Origin: Shimia aestuarii
GTDB taxonomy: Bacteria > Pseudomonadota > Alphaproteobacteria > Rhodobacterales > Rhodobacteraceae
Reading direction: 5' to 3'
NCBI RefSeq assembly: GCF_022814865.1
Contig: NZ_JAKVRD010000002.1
Location: 1-64,000, forward strand
DNA: 64,000 nucleotides
The notes under the pieces are model-generated. The model was not told where the DNA came from. It ran no database searches and saw only the letters and a program-made list of their open reading frames with translations. Below, one piece after another: positions 7,562 to 15,220 of the stretch. The first letter of the stretch is position 1. The number at the start of each line of letters is the position of its first letter. Both the position numbers and the translations under genes were made by a program.

Positions 7562-7741
7562 TTAGGCGGCTTCGGGATGTGCGCCAGCGAGGGCTTCGTC
7601 TACCTGACTTTCGATCCAATAGAGGCGTCCACCCAACTTGATTGGCTGAGGAAGGCGGCCTTCTTCGACATCGCGATACACCGTAGTGCGACCGCGACCG
7701 CCGAGTTTCTGGCGAAGCTCTGAGAAGCTGAGGTATTTCAT
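7562..7741 (-). CDS. AlpA-like excisionase / small helix-turn-helix regulator
   Basis: A 59-residue protein, MKYLSFSELRQKLG then GRTTVYRDVEEGRLPQPIKL and GGRLYWIESQVDEALAG. This is the MerR-like winged helix of AlpA/Xis proteins (helix-turn-helix followed by the IKLGGRxxxW wing). Such proteins act as directionality factors or activators of the adjacent integrase gene. It lies downstream of the integrase and one other gene. The ATG at 7741 has a weak AAAGGG site about 8 bases upstream. Confidence 0.8.
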   Translation of the reverse strand: MKYLSFSELRQKLGGRGRTTVYRDVEEGRLPQPIKLGGRLYWIESQVDEALAGAHPEAA

Positions 7742-7833
7742 GGCTTGAACCCTTTCGGTTGTTCCGATGGGTTCATTGGAGTCCCTTTTGGGGTTCCGTT
7801 CATGGCTGATATTAATCGGGAATTTCCGTCCCG

Positions 7834-8471
7834 CTAAATGTACGCCAAAGCGTTGATAGGGTTGGCGGAGTAGCTGTCCATTAGACCATTCACAATGTCG
7901 GTTACCTGGCGCTTCTTTCTGTTACTCCAAACCTCTTTTATTGCTCGTGGAGTAGTTTCGTGAACGCCATGTCTCGCGAACTCTTGAGAGATAATGCCTG
8001 CCGCACTTTTCGGAGTGGGTGATTTGATACTAGGCTGATTGTTCTGTGTGGCTAGAACGCCGCATTCTTCAACTAGCTGCTCAACGAGGCAGATAATGAA
8101 ATGATCTCGTTCCCAGTTTCTCGAACGTTTTTTCCCCGGTTTCTTTCTCTGCGTGGCGTTTGCTTTTCCCTGAACACATAACGCGGCAAACATAGCAAGA
8201 TGGGTTGGTAGGAAGACTTCCGCCAGAAGCCTGCTAGCGACGATTTCTCGTGCAAGCGAATTTGCTGCTTCGTTCTGCATTGCGCTGAGTGCTATGGTCT
8301 CATCGCTGCCCAATGGAATTGAATCCAACTCTTGGTTTGGTTTTCGGCCCAGCGCAATTTCCATCCAAACCACAAGGAGTACCATTCGGCATCAACGCCG
8401 AGGGGGCGTCTAGAAAAAAACCATTCGACTTCCCTTTTGACGATTTCTTGCGCCCGCTCAAAATCACTCAA
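7834..8471 (-). pseudogene. Unknown gene after the integrase, apparently frameshifted
   Basis: The longest single frame (stop at 7834) has a good protein-like C-terminal part from about LGSDETIALSAMQNEAANSL onward, including a basic stretch RKKPGKKRSRNWERDHFIIC. Its 5' part reads poorly, whereas the neighbouring frame from a TTG at 8471, overlapping the integrase stop and preceded by GAGG, reads well (SDFERAQEIVKREVEWFFSR, WYSLWFGWKLRWAENQ) until a stop at 8292. A single -1 shift near 8305-8335 would join them into a protein of about 210 residues. I saw no classical slippery heptamer there, so mutation or sequencing error is favoured. No family recognised. Confidence 0.45.
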
Positions 8472-9670
8472 TTCGCCAACCTCACTACTTCGCCCGTTCC
8501 GCCTGTCACATGATCGGACCAACGTTGCATTAAAACGCGCCGCTGTTCGAGGAAATCCGTGCGGCGGTAGGTGCGCTCAACCTTTGACCCCGTGACGTGT
8601 GCCATCGCTGTTTCAGCAACCTCCTGAGAGGTGTCTGTCGCCTCTGCAACCCAAGTTCGGAAGCTTGTCCTGAACCCGTGCGGGCGTTCATCCATGCCCC
8701 GGCGCTCCATGAGACGTGACATGGTGGCATCCGAGATTACACCCTTGCGCACGCTTGGAAACAGGAAGCCATCGCGGGCGAACGGCTTTGCCTGCTCGAT
8801 GATGCCCAGCGCCTCGGCTGACAACGGAACCCTGAATTCAGCGGCCTGATCGACACGTGATTTCATATTCTCGGCGGGGATTGTCCAAACGTCTCCCTCA
8901 ATTTGGTCGAGGCGGAGGAAGCGAATCGGCTTTGATCGCACAGCCGTCAGGATCAAAAGGCGCAAAGCCAAATGGGTGATCGTGCCATCAGAAAGGCTGT
9001 CATAGAAGGCGGGAACCTCTTGCCAAGGCAGAGCGGGAACATGCTGCGCTTGGTGTCTCGACTTGCCCAGAAGGGCCTTGGCTTTTTCTGTCGCCTGAAT
9101 ATCAACGTCCAACCCCATAGCGGCAGCATGTCTAAGAACGATACCCAAGCGGTTCATGGCCTTTCGCGCCGTATCAGCCTTGGTGTGCCAGATGGGGGCT
9201 AGGGTGTTCTTGATGTCCTGCTGATCCAGCTCTTCGACGGGGACTATTCCAAGCTTTGGCAGAACGTGCAGCTTCAATGGCGTAAACCACCTGCCAGCAG
9301 AACCACCTCCCTTTAGTTCAGCTTTGCGCGCTTCGAATGCTTCCTCTGCGATCACCGCTAGCGTGTGATTCTCTTTGGCTGCATTGCGGCGCTGACGTTC
9401 CCGCTCTTTGATGGGGTCTTTGCCCTGCCGAGCAAGCGCCTGCCATTTCCTGGCTTCTTCACGTGCAGATTTGAGAGAAACACCGAAATTGCCTGCCGGA
9501 TCGTATCCACCCAAACCCATCTCTCGCCTACGGCCATGCACTGACACTCGGAGAATCCATTGCGCGCCGCCATCTTCACGCTTGTGAAACCACAGACCGC
9601 CGCCATCCGCATACTTGCCGGGTGCGGCACTCTTGATCTTGGCTTGCGTTAGTTTGTGAAGCGCACGCAA
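8468..9670 (-). CDS. P4-type tyrosine recombinase (integrase)
   Basis: A 400-residue protein with an N-terminal DUF4102-type arm-DNA-binding domain (about 1-90: LTQAKIKSAAPGKYADGGGL), a core-binding SAM-like domain (about 110-205) and a C-terminal tyrosine recombinase domain. Catalytic residues visible are Arg245 in TAVRSKP, His331 and Arg334 in HGFR, His358 in AHVTG and the nucleophile Tyr368 in ERTYRR. Full length for the family. It drives integration and excision of the element, is first in the minus-strand module, and abuts the boundary with ordinary chromosome genes at about 9850. Confidence 0.93.
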   Translation of the reverse strand: MRALHKLTQAKIKSAAPGKYADGGGLWFHKREDGGAQWILRVSVHGRRREMGLGGYDPAGNFGVSLKSAREEARKWQALARQGKDPIKERERQRRNAAKENHTLAVIAEEAFEARKAELKGGGSAGRWFTPLKLHVLPKLGIVPVEELDQQDIKNTLAPIWHTKADTARKAMNRLGIVLRHAAAMGLDVDIQATEKAKALLGKSRHQAQHVPALPWQEVPAFYDSLSDGTITHLALRLLILTAVRSKPIRFLRLDQIEGDVWTIPAENMKSRVDQAAEFRVPLSAEALGIIEQAKPFARDGFLFPSVRKGVISDATMSRLMERRGMDERPHGFRTSFRTWVAEATDTSQEVAETAMAHVTGSKVERTYRRTDFLEQRRVLMQRWSDHVTGGTGEVVRLAN

Positions 9671-9803
9671 TTTCTATCCCCCTTAATATCCACCCTCTAC
9701 ATATGGTATAGGGTAATACTATTTGAAACAGAATGAAACGCGAACAGTGCAATTTTTCAGGAAGTTATAGAATTCACGAGACACACTGAAACCCCATGAT
9801 ATA

Positions 9804-9850
9804 GGCATTCAATGCCCTTCAGCGGCACCATTTTCCGAGACACTTCGGAA
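9804..9850. other. Possible integrase attachment region (two dyads)
   Basis: The gap 9671-9902 between the integrase and the sugar permease has no gene. It holds the palindrome GGCATTCAATGCC (9804-9816), a tRNA-end-like GCGGCACCA (9822-9830) and the dyad TTCCGA-GACACT-TCGGAA (9833-9850), whose 6-base arms and spacer look like a tyrosine-recombinase core. I could not fold a tRNA or tmRNA ending here, and the second att copy is outside the window. Confidence 0.3.
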
Positions 9851-9902
9851 GCACCTTCTTTCATATGACGTTTTGATCGTGATGTGCCCCAGACGCGGGG
9901 CG

Positions 9903-10712
9903 CTATTTAATTCCTGCGCGCATGAAGCTTTGGACGAATTGGCGCTGGAACAGGAGGAAGGCGATCAACAGTGGCGCGGAGGTCATTAGGGTGGCGGCGT
10001 TGATGACAGACCATTCGATGCCAGAGTCTGAGGTTGAGAAGATGCTCAACCCGACAGTGACGGGCCGGGTTTCCTCAGAGTTCGTGACGATCAGCGGCCA
10101 GAGGAAATTATTCCAGTGGTGGCTTACCGAGACGAGACCGTAGGCGAGGTAGATCGGCTTGGCGAGGGGCACGTAGACACGCCAGAGGATCGAGAGCGCC
10201 CCGGCTCCTTCGATGCGCGCGGCATCGTCAAGTTCGCGGGGCACGGTCATGAAGCTTTGGCGGATCAGGAAGACACCAAAGCCTGAGGCGATATAAGGCA
10301 AGGCGATGGCGGAGATCGTATCAACGAGGCCGAGGGACCGGATCATCCTGTAGTTCTCGACGATCAGGATATCGGGCATCACCAGCAATTGCAGCAGGAC
10401 CAGCGTAAAGAGGATGTTGCGGCCCGGAAAGCGATAGCGGGCAAAGGCGTAGGCCGCGAGGGTGCAGAGGATGAACTGACCTATGAGGATCGTCGTGACG
10501 AGGATGAAAGTATTGAGGAAGTAGCGCGCGAAGGGCGCGGCATCCCAAGCTTTCACAAAGTTCTCAAGGCTCAGGGGCGCGGTCAGAACGAAGCGCGCCT
10601 CGTAGGCGGCGGGGTGGATCGCGGTCCAGATCGCATAGATCAGGGGAAGCACCCAAAGCAGAGCAAGTAGGATGGCGGCGGCATTGCTTAGCCACCGATC
10701 GAGGGAGGTCAT
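9903..10712 (-). CDS. Carbohydrate ABC transporter permease, UgpE/MalG type
   Basis: A 269-residue inner-membrane protein with about six transmembrane segments. The EAA loop that contacts the ATPase is visible around residue 180 (PRELDDAARIEGAGALSILW followed by RVYVPLAKP). The length is normal. The start overlaps the stop of the other permease (ATGA at 10709-10712). It is last in the deoR-ATPase-binding protein-permease-permease operon. A hairpin GCCCC/GGGGC lies just past the stop (9888-9903). The substrate is probably a glycerol-phosphate-like or sugar compound, by analogy with the Ugp family. Confidence 0.88.
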   Translation of the reverse strand: MTSLDRWLSNAAAILLALLWVLPLIYAIWTAIHPAAYEARFVLTAPLSLENFVKAWDAAPFARYFLNTFILVTTILIGQFILCTLAAYAFARYRFPGRNILFTLVLLQLLVMPDILIVENYRMIRSLGLVDTISAIALPYIASGFGVFLIRQSFMTVPRELDDAARIEGAGALSILWRVYVPLAKPIYLAYGLVSVSHHWNNFLWPLIVTNSEETRPVTVGLSIFSTSDSGIEWSVINAATLMTSAPLLIAFLLFQRQFVQSFMRAGIK

Positions 10713-11581
10713 TTGTAGTGCACCTTTCGATCGAAGAAAAAGAATTGCCCAATGGCGAGGAGGCAGAGCAGGGCGAGCATGACCACGGTCAGCGTCGCGC
10801 CGTAGGCGGTATCCCAGAAACGGAACGAGGTTTCGTAGATGTAGAACAGGAGGAGGGATGAGGCGTTATCCGGTCCGCCGCCTGTCAGGATGAAGATGTG
10901 ATCGACGAGGCGGAAGGAGTTGATGACCGCGTTGACCGAAACAAAGAGCGTTGTCGGCATCAAGAGCGGGAAAGTGATGCGGCGGAAGATGGTCCAGCCA
11001 TTTGCGCCCTCGATCCGGGCAGCTTCGGTGAGTTGCGGCGGGATGGTTTGTAGTGCGGCGAGGTAGAAGATCATGAAGAAGCCCGCCTCTTTCCAGATTG
11101 TCACAACCATGATCGCGGCAAGGGCGGTGTCCGGTTCGCCAAGGAGATTGGTCTGACCATAGCCGAAGAGGCCGATGACCTGATCTATGAGCCCAAAGCC
11201 GGGCGTGTAGAAGAAGAGCCAGATATTGGCGACCGCGATGAGCGGAAGGACGGTCGGCGTGAAATACGCCATGCGGACGAATCCTCGGCCCATGAATCGA
11301 CGATTGACGAAGAGCGCCATGGCAATGGCGAGGGCGATTGAGGTTGGGATGGTGCCGAGCGCGAACCAGAGGTTGTTGGTCAGAACCTTCCAGAAGATCG
11401 GGTCATTCAGGAGGCGTTCGTAATTGTCGAGGCCGACGAACATGGCTGGGCGACGACCCCGTGGGGTCGAGAAGAAGCTGTTCCAGATCGTGGTTATGGC
11501 AGGCAAGTGCGTGAAAAGCACAAGAAACGCCATTGCTGGCAGGACGAGAAGCCAGCCATGTATCCAGTCGCGTCGCGTCAT
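10709..11581 (-). CDS. Carbohydrate ABC transporter permease, UgpA/MalF type
   Basis: A 290-residue membrane protein, about six transmembrane helices, with the EAA loop PPQLTEAARIEGANGWTIFR near residue 200. Pairs with the following permease to form the channel of the same transporter. It begins about 50 bases after the binding-protein gene, separated by a stable hairpin at 11601-11624. Confidence 0.88.
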   Translation of the reverse strand: MTRRDWIHGWLLVLPAMAFLVLFTHLPAITTIWNSFFSTPRGRRPAMFVGLDNYERLLNDPIFWKVLTNNLWFALGTIPTSIALAIAMALFVNRRFMGRGFVRMAYFTPTVLPLIAVANIWLFFYTPGFGLIDQVIGLFGYGQTNLLGEPDTALAAIMVVTIWKEAGFFMIFYLAALQTIPPQLTEAARIEGANGWTIFRRITFPLLMPTTLFVSVNAVINSFRLVDHIFILTGGGPDNASSLLLFYIYETSFRFWDTAYGATLTVVMLALLCLLAIGQFFFFDRKVHYK

Positions 11582-11600
11582 CGAGGCCTCCGGGAGGGGT

Positions 11601-11624
11601 GGCGGGCCCGCGAACAGGCCCGCC
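11601..11624 (-). other. Intercistronic hairpin after the solute-binding-protein gene
   Basis: Perfect 8-bp arms GGCGGGCC (11601-11608) and GGCCCGCC (11617-11624) with an 8-base loop lie just after the stop of the binding-protein gene, with no T-tract. Such stems often protect the upstream mRNA so that more binding protein than permease is made. Confidence 0.6.
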
Positions 11625-11631
11625 CATGGGG

Positions 11632-12924
11632 TTATTGGCCCACGCGGTAGGGTTTCAGGATGGCGTCGGCCTGCGCCTGGGCTTCCTGAAGGGCGGTGGC
11701 GGGGTCTTTCTGACCGGTGATCGCAGCGGCAAGAGCATCGTTGAAGATGCGGGTGATGCGCTGGTTCTGGTAGGTCGACAGTTCAGCCACAGCGAACTCG
11801 AGCTGGTCACGGGCGACGAGGACCGGCGGGAAGTCCTTGGCATAGGCCTTCATGGTGTCGGTGTCCCAAGTCGCCGGACGCGGAGCGACATAGCCGGTTG
11901 CCATGGTCCATTTGGCGGATTGTTCCGGCTCGGTAATCCATTTGATGAAGTCGACCGATGCGGAAAGCTGTTCGTCCGACGTGCCTTTGAAGAGGTAGAA
12001 GTTGCCGCCGCCGGTCGGGGCGCCACGGCGCTTGTTGGCGGGCAGCATGGCGACGCCGAAATCGAACGGAGCGTTCTTGCGCACGTTGGTAAGGTTGCCA
12101 GTGGTGGTCCACATCATCGCGGTTTGACCTTCGAAGAAGGCTTTGGGTGTTGCGCCCCATTCAACGATGCCGGGCTCCATGACGCCGTGCTCTTCGCTCA
12201 GGGAGACGAGATACTCGAGCGCCTCAACGACTTTGGGGTCGTCGAAGTTGGTCTGGTTGCCGTCCGAATTGGCAAGGATCACGTCATTCTGTGTCGTGAG
12301 ACCTTGGAAGAGCCAGTAAGGGAAACCGGAGGTCGGGATGCGCACGCCCCATTGCAAGACGTTGCCGTTCGCGTCGCGCTTGGTCAGGGCTTTGCCCATC
12401 TCGACCATCTCGGTCCAGTTGGCGGGGGGCGTGTTCGGATCGAGGCCTGCCGCGGCGAAGGCTTCTTTGTTCCAGTAGAGAACCGGAGTCGAACGCTGGA
12501 ACGGGATACCGTAGGTCTTGCCGCCCGTCTGACTGTTTTCCATGAAGGCAGGATAGAAGCTATCGAGCCAGGCTTGGTCTTCTTCGGTCTTGATGAAGTC
12601 GTCAAAGGGCAGGATCAGGTCTTCGTCGATCAGCGTGAACATATCGACCGACAGAGCCACGGAAAGCTGCGGGGCGTTGCCGCCGCGCGAGGCGGTGATC
12701 ACTTTGGTGATGGTGTCCTGATAAGAGCCTGCATAGACGGCGTCGATGTTCACGCCGGGGTTCAGTTCCATGTATTCCTTGGTCAGGCTTTCGATGGTTT
12801 CGGCGGCACCGCCGCCTACGGCGACAGGGAAGTAGAATTGCAGGTCGGTGGCTTTGGCGGGGAGAGTCCCGGCAATGGCCATGGCCGCAGTCATTGCGGC
12901 GCCTTGGAAGAACTTCGCAAACAT
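11632..12924 (-). CDS. Extracellular sugar/glycerol-phosphate-binding protein, UgpB-like
   Basis: A 430-residue family 1 solute-binding protein with a signal peptide (about 1-25, ending ATLPAKA-like before TDLQFYFPVA). Features of the UgpB branch include IPFQRSTPVLYWNKEAFAAA near residue 150 and GGGNFYLFKG near 290. It captures the substrate in the periplasm and delivers it to the adjacent permeases. It is clearly less like enterobacterial UgpB than the plus-strand copy at 15221, so its substrate may differ (another polyol phosphate or glycerophosphodiester). Confidence 0.85.
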   Translation of the reverse strand: MFAKFFQGAAMTAAMAIAGTLPAKATDLQFYFPVAVGGGAAETIESLTKEYMELNPGVNIDAVYAGSYQDTITKVITASRGGNAPQLSVALSVDMFTLIDEDLILPFDDFIKTEEDQAWLDSFYPAFMENSQTGGKTYGIPFQRSTPVLYWNKEAFAAAGLDPNTPPANWTEMVEMGKALTKRDANGNVLQWGVRIPTSGFPYWLFQGLTTQNDVILANSDGNQTNFDDPKVVEALEYLVSLSEEHGVMEPGIVEWGATPKAFFEGQTAMMWTTTGNLTNVRKNAPFDFGVAMLPANKRRGAPTGGGNFYLFKGTSDEQLSASVDFIKWITEPEQSAKWTMATGYVAPRPATWDTDTMKAYAKDFPPVLVARDQLEFAVAELSTYQNQRITRIFNDALAAAITGQKDPATALQEAQAQADAILKPYRVGQ

Positions 12925-12926
12925 GA

Positions 12927-14066
12927 TTAGTGATCCTCGGTCTGAAGGGAAGGCGCCGGGGCGCCGGTTGACCCGGCCGGAAGCCCGACGCGGGAGAGCG
13001 AAGACGCCACATCAGGCAGCGCCACGCGCTTGCCTGTCGAGGCGTCAAACAGGTGCAGATCCTGTGCGGCAAAGGCGAGAGGGATCTTGCTACCGACTGT
13101 GGGTGGATGCTGGCCGGGGACGCGCAGGATCAGCGGTGCAAGGCCAAGCCGCCCATGGACGAGCGCATCGGCACCGAGATATTCGATCCCCGTGACAGCG
13201 AGATGCAGGGGGCTATCTTCGGCGATGTGCAGCGCTTCGGGGCGTAGACCAGCGGTCAGTTCTCGACCCGCACTGCGTTCAAGCGCAACGCCCGCCTCGC
13301 GGAGTTCTTCGGCAGGGAAGAGGTTCATCGGCGGTGTGCCGATAAAGCGCGCGGCAAAGGTTGTAGCGGGCTTTTCATAAAGATCATGCGGGGTCGCGAC
13401 CTGTTCGACACGGCCCTCGTTCATCAGCACGACCTGATCGGCCATCGTGATTGCCTCGACCTGATCGTGGGTCACGTAGAGCATGGTGAACCCAAGTTCT
13501 TTCTGTAGGGCGCGCAGTTCGGTGCGCATGGTTTGGCGAAGCTTGGCGTCGAGATTGGAAAGCGGTTCGTCCATGAGGCAGACAGAGCGTTCCGCAATCA
13601 CAGCGCGGCCAAGGGCGACGCGCTGTTGTTGGCCACCTGACAGCTGGGCAGGTTTGCGGCTCAGGTAGTCTTCGAGGCCAAGAAGCGCGGTCACGCGGGC
13701 CAGCCGATCTTGTCGTTCCTTGCGGGGGACGCGGCGGGTCTTGAGGCCGAAGATGATATTCTCGGCCACGTCCAGATGCGGAAAAAGCGCGTAGGATTGG
13801 AACACCATCGAGAGATCGCGCTGGTCGGCGGGGGCGATGGTGACGTCTTTGCCACCGATGAGAACCTGTCCGCTGCTCGCGGTCTCAAGCCCGGCGACGA
13901 TACGCAGCAGGGTCGATTTCCCACAGCCGGACGGCCCGAGAAGGGCGGTGAAACTCCCGGCGGGGATGGTGATGTTGATGTCCGAGAGCGCCGTCGTCTT
14001 GTCCCAGTGCTTGGAGACCTTGGCGAGATGGATATCGCGTCCGGTTTCTGTTCCATGATGTGTCAT
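12927..14066 (-). CDS. ABC transporter ATP-binding protein, UgpC/MalK type
   Basis: A 379-residue ATPase. Walker [10 protein letters not shown] near residue 44, signature LSGGQQQR near 145, Walker [13 protein letters not shown] near 165, H-loop VTHDQVEA near 205, then a C-terminal TOBE regulatory domain. It powers the adjacent two permeases. The start overlaps the stop of the regulator gene as ATGA (14063-14066), so regulator and transporter are co-transcribed. Confidence 0.9.
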   Translation of the reverse strand: MTHHGTETGRDIHLAKVSKHWDKTTALSDINITIPAGSFTALLGPSGCGKSTLLRIVAGLETASSGQVLIGGKDVTIAPADQRDLSMVFQSYALFPHLDVAENIIFGLKTRRVPRKERQDRLARVTALLGLEDYLSRKPAQLSGGQQQRVALGRAVIAERSVCLMDEPLSNLDAKLRQTMRTELRALQKELGFTMLYVTHDQVEAITMADQVVLMNEGRVEQVATPHDLYEKPATTFAARFIGTPPMNLFPAEELREAGVALERSAGRELTAGLRPEALHIAEDSPLHLAVTGIEYLGADALVHGRLGLAPLILRVPGQHPPTVGSKIPLAFAAQDLHLFDASTGKRVALPDVASSLSRVGLPAGSTGAPAPSLQTEDH

Positions 14067-14845
14067 TGCGTGGCCTCCGCGATCAGCACGTCGCGCCCCT
14101 TGGCGGTTAGGGCGTCAAGGATCGGGGCGGGCGGAGGCGCGTCGCAGATGACCGTATCCACGTCCGCGATATGGCCGCCGCGCACGTGGGCGGGGCGCCC
14201 AAATTTGCTCTGGTCGAGAAGGAGAACGGAGCGGCGGGCATTGCGTTTGATGGCAAGGCGGCTGGCGACTTCGCTCTCTGTGAAATCGAGGAGCGTTCCG
14301 TCCTCGGCAACGCCGGCGACGCCGAACAGGCCAAAATCAACCTGATACCGGTCGAAGAAAGATTCGGCCTCGGGGCCAAGGATATCGTGATCGCCAGGCC
14401 GCACTTGGCCGCTTGGGACCGAGACAGACCAGCCTTCGCGGTCGCAGACGCTCGTCGCGGTGTGCAGGTTGTTGGTCAGGAGCGTGATGTCGGAAAGGTC
14501 GGCCAACTCGCGCACCGTGATCTCTGGCGTCGTGCCGATGGAGACGGCGAGGCTCTGTCCGCTTGAGATCAGGGTCCCAAAGCGGCGCGCGATGAGGAGT
14601 TTGGCGTTCAGGTTGAGAACCCGCCGAGACGTATAGACGAGATTGCCGCCGCGGAGCGGTTCGACGCCGCCATGCACGCGGCGGAGTTTGCCTAGCTCGC
14701 ATAGGAGATTGACGTCCCGCCGGATGGTCTGGGCTGAGACGTTGAAGTGTTTCGACAGGGTTTCAATCGAGCGATGTCCACGCGCTTGGACCTGCGCGAG
14801 GATGTCGCCTTGTCGTTCAGTCAGGAGAATGGCCGCTTCGTTCAT
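14063..14845 (-). CDS. DeoR/GlpR-family transcriptional repressor
   Basis: A 260-residue regulator. The N-terminal DeoR helix-turn-helix (about 8-60: IETLSKHFNVSAQTIRRDVN then RRVHGGVEP) is followed by a DeoRC sugar-phosphate-sensing domain (about 80-235). It is first in the minus-strand transporter operon and faces the divergent ugpBAEC operon. Three GTTCAnnTGAAM palindromes sit 47-112 bases upstream of its start and a fourth lies nearer ugpB, so autoregulation and control of both transporters is likely. The effector is probably a sugar or glycerol phosphate, by analogy with GlpR. Confidence 0.88.
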   Translation of the reverse strand: MNEAAILLTERQGDILAQVQARGHRSIETLSKHFNVSAQTIRRDVNLLCELGKLRRVHGGVEPLRGGNLVYTSRRVLNLNAKLLIARRFGTLISSGQSLAVSIGTTPEITVRELADLSDITLLTNNLHTATSVCDREGWSVSVPSGQVRPGDHDILGPEAESFFDRYQVDFGLFGVAGVAEDGTLLDFTESEVASRLAIKRNARRSVLLLDQSKFGRPAHVRGGHIADVDTVICDAPPPAPILDALTAKGRDVLIAEATQ

Positions 14846-14891
14846 ACCGGTCGCCTCTGGAGTCTTGGCGAAGCTGTGCCGGGTATGTTGC

Positions 14892-14957
14892 GTTCATTTG
14901 AACCTTTGATGGCGTTCAGATGAAACCCGCAGGAGTCCTGACCTTGTTCAGGTGAAA
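14892..14957. promoter_or_regulatory. Three phased operator-like palindromes upstream of the DeoR gene
   Basis: GTTCATTTGAAC at 14892-14903, GTTCAGATGAAA at 14914-14925 and GTTCAGGTGAAA at 14946-14957. The spacings of 22 and 32 bases place them on the same DNA face. They lie just upstream of the DeoR/GlpR-type gene and are the likely binding sites of its product. Confidence 0.7.
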
Positions 14958-15009
14958 TCGAAAGGTGACGTCGGGGCGGCGCGATGCTGTGCTGTCGGGT
15001 TTCGTGTTT

Positions 15010-15042
15010 CTGTCATGAATCTTTTGCCAATCAGTCAAAAAG
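15010..15042 (+). promoter_or_regulatory. Possible Pho box upstream of ugpB
   Basis: CTGTCATGAAT, CTTTTGCCAAT and CAGTCAAAAAG form three consecutive 11-base units starting at 15010. The first is a perfect CTGTCAT half-site and the third a 5/7 match; the middle one is poor. PhoB control of ugp is well known in other proteobacteria, but this site is only a candidate. Confidence 0.35.
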
Positions 15043-15064
15043 CACACCTAGAGCGGAGAGAGGT

Positions 15065-15076
15065 GTTCATTTGAAA
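15065..15076. promoter_or_regulatory. Fourth GlpR-like operator, on the ugpB side
   Basis: GTTCATTTGAAA, the same palindrome as the three sites near the DeoR gene, lies 145 bases before the ugpB start, downstream of the possible Pho box. It suggests that the repressor also controls the plus-strand operon. Confidence 0.6.
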
Positions 15077-15220
15077 GGCTCGTCGGACAATCCGCGATCC
15101 TTGGTTTCAAACGCACCAACCTTATTGGGGCAACGACCCCGTCCATCACCCGGCTTTGCGCGACGATTGCAGGGCCATGATCCTTTTCCCCGACAGGGGC
15201 CAACGTGAGCGGAGATCACG

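Noticed and set aside
8292-8385. Programmed frameshift in the gene after the integrase
   Set aside because: No X XXY YYZ heptamer in the right frame was seen, so mutation or sequencing error is preferred.
9781-9832. tRNA or tmRNA 3' end at GCGGCACCA
   Set aside because: No cloverleaf or T-arm could be folded; only the ACCA-like end fits.
11533-12930. A 465-residue plus-strand frame opposite the UgpB-like gene
   Set aside because: Shadow of a conserved solute-binding protein.
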